Assembly (NCBI GenBank): GCA_027576995.1
Contig: JANBQC010000400.1
Span: forward strand, 1-22,621
Reading direction: 5' to 3'
Source: Dimargaris cristalligena
Lineage: Eukaryota > Kickxellomycota > Dimargaritomycetes > Dimargaritales > Dimargaritaceae
DNA length: 22,621 nt
In this document: positions 17,714 to 22,621 of the stretch, one piece after another
Layout of the letters: each line of letters begins with the position of its first letter
How positions within the stretch are numbered: the first letter of the stretch is position 1
Position numbers and translations under genes: made by a program
Notes under the pieces: generated by a model
Told to the model about the DNA's origin: nothing
Databases searched by the model: none
The model's input: the letters and a program-made list of their open reading frames with translations, nothing else

Positions 17714-19348
17714 ATGGGTTTCTTCAGGCGTCTGTTCTATGTGAACGACATCCAGGCCACGGCCTTCCTTATGCTGTGGCTGTTTCTCCAGGCCCTAATC
17801 TTCGCCTTGGGTATCGTCAACTACCGCTTCACCTCCGTGTACACCAACGCCCGCGGCCTTCTGGGCTGGTCCCTCATTATCGCCCGCGCCAGTGCCCTCG
17901 TCCTACACGTCGACATTGCCCTGGTTCTCTTCCCCGTCTGCCGAACCTTCATCTCGCTCCTGCGGTCGACCCCGCTGGCCCGGGTGATCCCCTTTGACCG
18001 AAACATCACCTTCCACAAGCTCTGCGGCTACTCCATTCTGGTGTTTACCTTGATTCACACCTTTTGCCACTACGCCAATTATGCCAAACTGGTCCAGGCC
18101 AACCCCACCGGCCCCAGCTTCGCCTACTACTGCTTCGTGTCGGGTCCCGGTCTGACCGGCCATATCATGCTGTTCGCCCTGGTCCTGATGGTGATTACGT
18201 CCCAGGCCAAAGTCAGGCGTCGCAGTTTCGAGACCTTTTGGTATACCCACCACCTGTTCCTCGTGTTCTTCGGCGGGTTCACCATCCACGGCGGCTTCTG
18301 TCTGGTCAAGCCCGACTCCGGCCAATGTAGCAACATGGCCAGCTTCTGGAAGTACTGGGTAGCCTCTGGGGTCATGTATTTGATCGAACGCTGCCTACGG
18401 GAAACCCGCAGTAGGCACAAGACCGTCATCACCAAAGTCGTCCAACACCCCTCCAATACCGTGGAAATCCAGATCCGCAAGGACTTCTGGCACTCCCAGG
18501 CCGGCCAGTACATCTTCATCAATTGCCCCGAGGTCTCGCTGCACCAGTGGCATCCGTTTACGCTGACGTCATCGCCCGAGGAGAAATTCATTTCCATCCA
18601 TATGCGGGTAGTGGGCAACTGGACCCGAGCCTTCGCCATTCGCCTGGGCTGCGAACTGGTCGACCGGAAACAAACCAAGGGCCGCGCGAAGCTGCAGCGA
18701 CCCCATGTGGTGAACGCCATTGAATCCTCTACCTCCACGCAGTTTACGAGCGCCGGTCGGGTATTTCCCACCCAGTCCCACACCCTGCCCCAGGTCCTCA
18801 TCGACGGGCCCTTTGGGTGCGCCAGTGAAGACGTCTTTAACTACGAAGTGGCTGTGCTAGTGGGCGCGGGTATCGGTGTTACCCCCTTTGCGTCCGTACT
18901 CAAATCCATCTGGTACCGCACCAACGCTCCGCTGGGCAAGTCCCGTTTGCGTAAGGTCTACTTCTTCTGGATCGCCCGTGACAAGGAGTGCTTCGAATGG
19001 TTCCAGTCCCTCCTAAAGGCCATTGAAAACGAAGATGTCAACCAGTTCATTGAAATCCGCACCTATTTAACCGGCCGCCTCAACCAGGACGAAATGCGAA
19101 ACGTCATGCTGAACGACGAGGAAGGCCAAGAAGATGCCTTAACCGGTCTCAAGAGCCCCACCTACTACGGCCGGCCTAACTGGGAAACGGTGTTCAATAA
19201 TATGAGTCGGGACCATCCGTCGACTGACATTGGTGTGTTCTTCTGTGGTCCGAAACGGCTGGGCGCTAACCTTTCCCAACAATGTAAAAAGACCAATACC
19301 ACTACCACCGACGGAACTCAGTTCTACTACAACAAGGAAAATTTTTAA
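17714..19348 (+). CDS. nox: NADPH oxidase (NOX), superoxide-generating flavocytochrome
   Basis: Moves electrons from cytosolic NADPH through FAD and two haems across a membrane to oxygen, making superoxide used in fungal differentiation and hyphal signalling. The 544-aa product has about six membrane helices in residues 10-230. Haem ligands fit the NOX pattern: His101 and His115 (spacing 14) in FHKLCGYSILVFTLIHTF, His180 and His192 in the THHLFLVFFGGFTIHG helix. FAD site HPFTLTS (280-286); NADPH sites DGPFG (364-368), VGAGIGVTPF (383-392) and FFCGPK (509-514). The C-terminus NKENF is the usual NOX ending. No EF hands, so it is NoxA/NoxB-like rather than the calcium-binding type; I cannot choose between A and B. 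Activity should need NoxR and Rac, known for the family. The start is the ATG at 17714 (gtcaccATGg); the frame opens at a TTG at 17699, which I reject. Intronless, strongly C-biased codons. Confidence 0.96.
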   Translation: MGFFRRLFYVNDIQATAFLMLWLFLQALIFALGIVNYRFTSVYTNARGLLGWSLIIARASALVLHVDIALVLFPVCRTFISLLRSTPLARVIPFDRNITFHKLCGYSILVFTLIHTFCHYANYAKLVQANPTGPSFAYYCFVSGPGLTGHIMLFALVLMVITSQAKVRRRSFETFWYTHHLFLVFFGGFTIHGGFCLVKPDSGQCSNMASFWKYWVASGVMYLIERCLRETRSRHKTVITKVVQHPSNTVEIQIRKDFWHSQAGQYIFINCPEVSLHQWHPFTLTSSPEEKFISIHMRVVGNWTRAFAIRLGCELVDRKQTKGRAKLQRPHVVNAIESSTSTQFTSAGRVFPTQSHTLPQVLIDGPFGCASEDVFNYEVAVLVGAGIGVTPFASVLKSIWYRTNAPLGKSRLRKVYFFWIARDKECFEWFQSLLKAIENEDVNQFIEIRTYLTGRLNQDEMRNVMLNDEEGQEDALTGLKSPTYYGRPNWETVFNNMSRDHPSTDIGVFFCGPKRLGANLSQQCKKTNTTTTDGTQFYYNKENF

Positions 19349-19372
19349 AGCACAGGTTTCGTTTGATTTACA

Positions 19373-19395
19373 ATATATATATATATATATATATA
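19373..19395. repeat. (TA)n microsatellite after NOX
   Basis: A 23-base alternating AT run starting about 25 bases after the NOX stop codon. Confidence 0.95.
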
Positions 19396-19460
19396 GTATT
19401 GCGTCGCCCGAATAGCACAGCGCAATCACGCATTATAATTCTACCCTTTCCATCTGCCTC

Positions 19461-19480
19461 CTTCCTTCCTTCCTTCCTTC
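19461..19480. repeat. (CTTC)5 microsatellite
   Basis: Five perfect tandem copies of CTTC in a pyrimidine-rich stretch. Confidence 0.95.
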
Positions 19481-19598
19481 TGTTCTTCGTTTTAAATACC
19501 ATCATTTTTATTTCATTTTATTATCCCCTCTCCCTAAATTTTGACCGTATCACCCACACCCCTTCTACCTTTTCCCTGCCATGTTTACGTGAACCCTC

Positions 19599-19624
19599 CT
19601 CTCTCTCTCTTGCTCTCTCTCTCT
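19599..19624. repeat. CT dinucleotide tract
   Basis: Two CT runs separated by a TG, about 26 bases in all. Confidence 0.9.
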
Positions 19625-20102
19625 TTTCCCTTCTCTTATTTACACATGCCGTATGATTCTTTACAATAAGTAGGGATTTTGGGGTCTACTTTCAACATCT
19701 AAGGTATCACTATCCTCTCCAAACCTACGCTGTATTTCTATAAATTGGAATTCTTATCACCCGCAGGCGTTTGGATCTCATGCTCCAACTATACCATCCA
19801 TATATAGACTTTTATGCTAGAAATCATACACTGGTAGACTGTGTCTGTCCAGGAGGGACTTTGCTTGTTTACTATGGGCTTAATTCCTTAGTGGCCAAAG
19901 GGGTAAAAATATTTAAAATGACTGTATAGTATAGGTTAGGTGCATATAATGGATTAATGAAGGGGGCCTGGTGTAAATTATTGACCATCTTCAGGGTGAA
20001 ATGCAATACGAGCGGGGGGGTTTTAACCAAAATGAATTGATTATATATGAAGTAGGGTTGTGGAGGGGGGGGGTTGTCAATGCAGTATAATTTAAGCAAG
20101 AT

Positions 20103-20333
20103 TTAAACATCCCTGCAGCAATGGTCGAGGCGAACCCCAAAGCCACCGTGGTAAGTTTGCGCTGCTGGGTCTTGAATATTGCGATTATTATCACGTCGTT
20201 GTTGACTGGCCGGCGGGGTCAAATCTGGGAGATGGCGGTTGCTATGATTTTTCTGGAGTACTACACCAACGGTTGCCGCAGTGACGGCCACGGTAAGACC
20301 TCCGAAAACACGGGTGGAAGCGGCGGTAATCAT
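20103..20333 (-). CDS. Candidate small membrane-anchored protein, 76 aa
   Basis: An ATG frame in a short GC-richer, CpG-containing island inside AT-rich spacer. The N-terminus reads MITAASTRVFGGLTVAVTAA and continues TVGVVLQK, a basic-flanked hydrophobic helix at about residues 9-26, followed by a polar tail. This shape resembles small inner-membrane mitochondrial proteins, but I cannot name one. Codons ACC, GCC, GTC and CTC are frequent, like the confident genes. A rival exists: on the plus strand an ATG at 20121 starts a frame with GTAAGT after ten codons, a perfect donor, so the island could instead be a plus-strand first exon. Confidence 0.3.
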   Translation of the reverse strand: MITAASTRVFGGLTVAVTAATVGVVLQKNHSNRHLPDLTPPASQQRRDNNRNIQDPAAQTYHGGFGVRLDHCCRDV

Positions 20334-21665
20334 AATGGCAGCGTGTTAAATGTGGGCTATTTTGTATGGCCAGAGGTAATAATATAAAGTAGAACTGGGG
20401 GTGAGGAGTATTTGAAGGGAAGGCGAGACAATGGAGAATGGGTTGAGTGCGTTAAATGATATCAGGCGAAATGGAACAGAAAATGAAAGTGTGCCGGAAT
20501 GATGAATATATCTGAGACTGCCGGATAAAATTAACCAGAGAAAGTCCACATATTTATACTTTTTGATGTGGTGTGGTCACTACTTCTATGCTGCCCCTCT
20601 GTAGAGAGAGAGACTGTGAAAGTGCAACCATCTGAGGGAATCAGTCCCCCTGAACTAGAGTGGTCACCTGACTCTCTCAGTGAGAGTGCACCGCCAAGCG
20701 GGGAGCGAACAGTTACAAGACTTACCATCAATACTAATGTGCCCAGAGTATAAAATAAGGATTAGCTCGCTGTAACGTGGGTTCTTTATGTTCTAATAAA
20801 ATAACTATATATATCTTAAAAACCCTACGCCCTACTCGGCTACCTTAAACACTAGTCCACCTCGACCAAACGTAACAAAAGTAGTCGAAATGGTTAGTAA
20901 GGGGCATTGGGAGTCATTGGTAACATCTACCCGACACCCCCCCCTCCACCCGCTCCCAACTAAAATTGTGTTTCCTAATATAAAACTATTCTAAATATAG
21001 TTTTCAAGCCATTTCTATTGTGCTTGTAGCCGACGGGCGAGATGGTTCACTCACTGATAGGGGGAGAGGAGTGCTGGTAATTTATTCGGGAAACTAGTGA
21101 CGAAAGGATATTTTCGCTACGCTCTCGCTATTAGGCCATAGGTATAGTTGACCAAAGACTTCGGATGATAGCAAAAGGGCATTAATATTGGCATCTTCTA
21201 ATCAGCCGAATCTCATTCATTGGCATAATCTAACCGGGAACAATAGGAACGGGAGGAAGTGGTGGCCATTAGTTAATGGCTTGTTTACGTCGATAGCTCG
21301 GACTTAATATTACTAACGTTAGCCATTCCGTTAGATACGCTAGTAGTTATTCGCCTATGGGGGTACTGTACAGGTTTCGCCGCCCTCATTCCCTCCTGTT
21401 TCGGATATTGCTATATGACGTGATGGCCTCAGAAGATCATCATTTTAGTTTTCTTACCATCCCCCTTTGTCCAGAATAACAGTCGCATATATCCCAGAGA
21501 CCTCCGACTGGGTAAACTATGTATGCCTGATGTTGCCAAATGGACAGTCTGCTTCGGCTATAATCCGTCCACACCATGGATGGTACACACGATTGGCGGG
21601 CCAAGTTGTTGATGACGCCACAGACCAGCCACACCATCGCTAGTTACAGTCATTCGGTTATGTGA
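20334..21665. other. Spacer between the small ORF candidate and the MITE cluster
   Basis: No supported gene in 1.3 kb. A stretch at about 20527-20690 has no CpG although its GC content is moderate, and a plus-strand frame there (20568-20753, opening at GTG) gives a protein-like product (SPPELEWSPDSLSESAPPSG). It could be a small relic of a repeat like the block at 7576-9993. The rest has only short overlapping frames. Confidence 0.45.
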
Positions 21666-21811
21666 TAAGGGTGAAAATTCTTTGAGAACCTCATACAGTT
21701 GGTCCGAATATGTAGAGGATAAAATAGATGGGATATTCATTCTTAACCGGTAGTATTTGCCCCATCTAACGGATTATTCTATATATAGCTTGGTTGAACC
21801 TCTCTCCCATA
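21666..21811 (+). mobile_element. MITE copy D, degenerate left side
   Basis: The right 83 bases (from tgggatattcattctt to ctctctcccata) align well with copies B and C in the same orientation. To the left, TAAGGGTGAAAATTC at 21666 and gaatatgtagaggataaaa before the junction resemble the left TIR and middle of the element, giving about 146 bp in all. The left part is much more diverged, so that boundary is less sure. Confidence 0.7.
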
Positions 21812-21845
21812 TCACAGCTTGGCACTGCTGCTACTAATGGCTCCA

Positions 21846-21988
21846 TATGGGATAGGTTCAACCAGACTGTATAGCGATAAATCCGTTGGATAAGGCAAAA
21901 AAACCTCTGGTTAAAAATAAACCTCCCATATATTTTCCCATACATGTATCATCTGCAACCTTATACAGCTGCACTGAATACTGGCATA
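21846..21988 (-). mobile_element. MITE copy E, inverted relative to copies B and C
   Basis: Starts TA-TGGGATAGGTTCAACC and ends CTGAATACTGGCA-TA, 143 bp with both TA. Its order of internal blocks (aaatccgttggataaggc, ctggttaaaaataaa, ttttcccatacatg) is the reverse complement of copy C. It faces copy D across 34 bases and shares variants with it (GGTTCAACC, AATCCGTT). Confidence 0.88.
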
Positions 21989-22268
21989 TACGAGAAGTTC
22001 ATTCAAGCTACATAATGAAAAATCCATTGGATAAGGCCAATATTACTGATTAAAAGCTATTCTTACATATGGGAGTAGTTCAACCAGGCTGTATAATGAA
22101 AAATCCACTTGATGAGGCAAATACTACCTGTTGAAAATAAACATCCCACCGATTTTCCCATACACATAACAGTTACAACCTTATACAACCGAGCTGAACT
22201 TCACCCATATATTCACCCATACACGTATTATGTAAACCCTTATGCAGCTGGTTTGAATTTCATCCATA
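21987..22268 (-). mobile_element. MITE copy F, split by insertion of copy G
   Basis: The element begins TA-TACGAGAAGTTCATTC at 21987, runs to a TA at 22068-22069, and resumes at 22210 with TTCACCCATACACG, ending CATCCA-TA at 22268. Removing copy G with one TA leaves 83 + 59 = 142 bases, the family length, and internal blocks then follow each other as in copy C. Its first TA is shared with the end of copy E. Confidence 0.88.
22068..22209 (-). mobile_element. MITE copy G, complete, nested in copy F
   Basis: Starts TA-TGGGAGTAGTTCAACC and ends GAACTTCACCCA-TA, exactly 142 bp with both TA. The two ends are inverted repeats matching at about 24 of 31 positions. It sits at a TA inside copy F, so it is the younger of the two. 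Confidence 0.9.
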
Positions 22269-22621
22269 TTATGCTGGTATTCCGCCCGCCCTTTGTACTC
22301 CACAAACCCACCCTGGTTATATACGGTCTGTTGACAATGGCAGCTGGTTGTCTCTGAATTACACCTGTTGTCGAAGCATATGGGTGAATTTTGTAAGCGG
22401 CTCTTACTCAAAATATAATAAATAGCTGGTTAGTAATCTACACTGCCGTTATATTACATTCAAGATTTTATCATGCGCAACGGCCACAGCCCCTGCCGAT
22501 GCATCGCAATTAGTTTCATGGCTGAGTACTGTGCGCGCTATGCTGTATACTACTATCACATGGGCCATCTGTTGTTCTTGTTACCCTTGAGGGAAGCGTA
22601 CGCTTATTATTGGGGGGGGGG
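22269..22621. other. Right end of window, no gene seen
   Basis: Only short overlapping frames are present. A perfect 12-base palindrome, AAGCGTACGCTT, lies at 22594-22605, and the window ends in a run of ten G (22612-22621). Confidence 0.6.

Larger units (their letters stand above)
19349..20102. other. NOX downstream spacer with simple repeats
   Basis: No gene seen. It begins with a (TA)n tract at 19373-19395, then a C/T-rich stretch containing (CTTC)5 at 19461-19480 and a CT run at 19599-19624. Pyrimidine-rich DNA like this precedes genes elsewhere in the window, but no start codon with a credible frame follows. Confidence 0.55.

Noticed and set aside
2450..19348. A metabolic or defence gene cluster linking ALAS, RAD51, CDT2 and NOX
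   Set aside because: All are conserved housekeeping or signalling genes with large separate spacers and no common pathway; haem supply to NOX is too general to imply a cluster.
20568..20753. 61-codon plus-strand frame with protein-like composition
   Set aside because: It opens at GTG, has no family and overlaps a minus-strand frame of equal length; noted only as a possible relic in the spacer entry.
1..22621. CRISPR arrays, bacterial operons, ribosomal RNA or an intact transposase gene
   Set aside because: I looked and saw no regularly spaced direct repeats, no rRNA signature and no transposase motif; the sequence is eukaryotic nuclear.

Overview
The window looks like a piece of a fungal nuclear genome. 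It is eukaryotic because two genes need splicing (RAD51 with one intron, CDT2 with three, all GT..AG), starts sit in Kozak-like contexts such as accATGg, and genes lie in long pyrimidine-rich spacers. The gene set (mitochondrial 5-aminolevulinate synthase, RAD51, a CDT2-type WD40 protein and a fungal-length NADPH oxidase) fits a filamentous or early-diverging fungus. Budding yeast lacks CDT2 and a NOX of this type. I cannot fix the species.

Layout, left to right. 1-2449: a fragment of a short TIR transposon at the very edge, then about 2.3 kb without a confident gene. 2450-4153: intronless HEM1/ALAS. 5180-6723: RAD51 in two exons. 7178-7319: a complete 142-bp TIR element. 7376-7561: a small minus-strand ORF. 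7576-9993: a 2.4-kb AT-rich block with only four CpG dinucleotides, holding the relic of an unidentified minus-strand coding region. 10408-11619: an orphan gene for a predicted secreted protein of 403 aa. 12304-12445: a second complete TIR element. 12973-15566: CDT2 in four exons. 17714-19348: intronless NADPH oxidase between two (TA)n tracts. 19349-21665: spacer with one weak small-ORF candidate. 21666-22268: a cluster of four copies of the TIR element, one inserted inside another. The window ends in a run of ten G.

The confident genes all read on the + strand but have separate promoters and no shared pathway. Two loose links exist. RAD51 (recombination) and CDT2 (CRL4 ubiquitin ligase receptor for S-phase substrates) both guard genome integrity. 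ALAS makes the haem precursor that NOX needs for its two haems. I treat both as coincidence of neighbourhood.

The most informative parts are the non-genic ones. A family of 142-bp elements starts with TATGGG, ends with CCCATA and appears to duplicate TA, as Tc1/mariner-type (Stowaway-like) MITEs do. One nested copy lets the empty site be rebuilt to exactly 142 bp. Separately, the CpG desert around a decayed coding region suggests past cytosine methylation and deamination of a silenced element.
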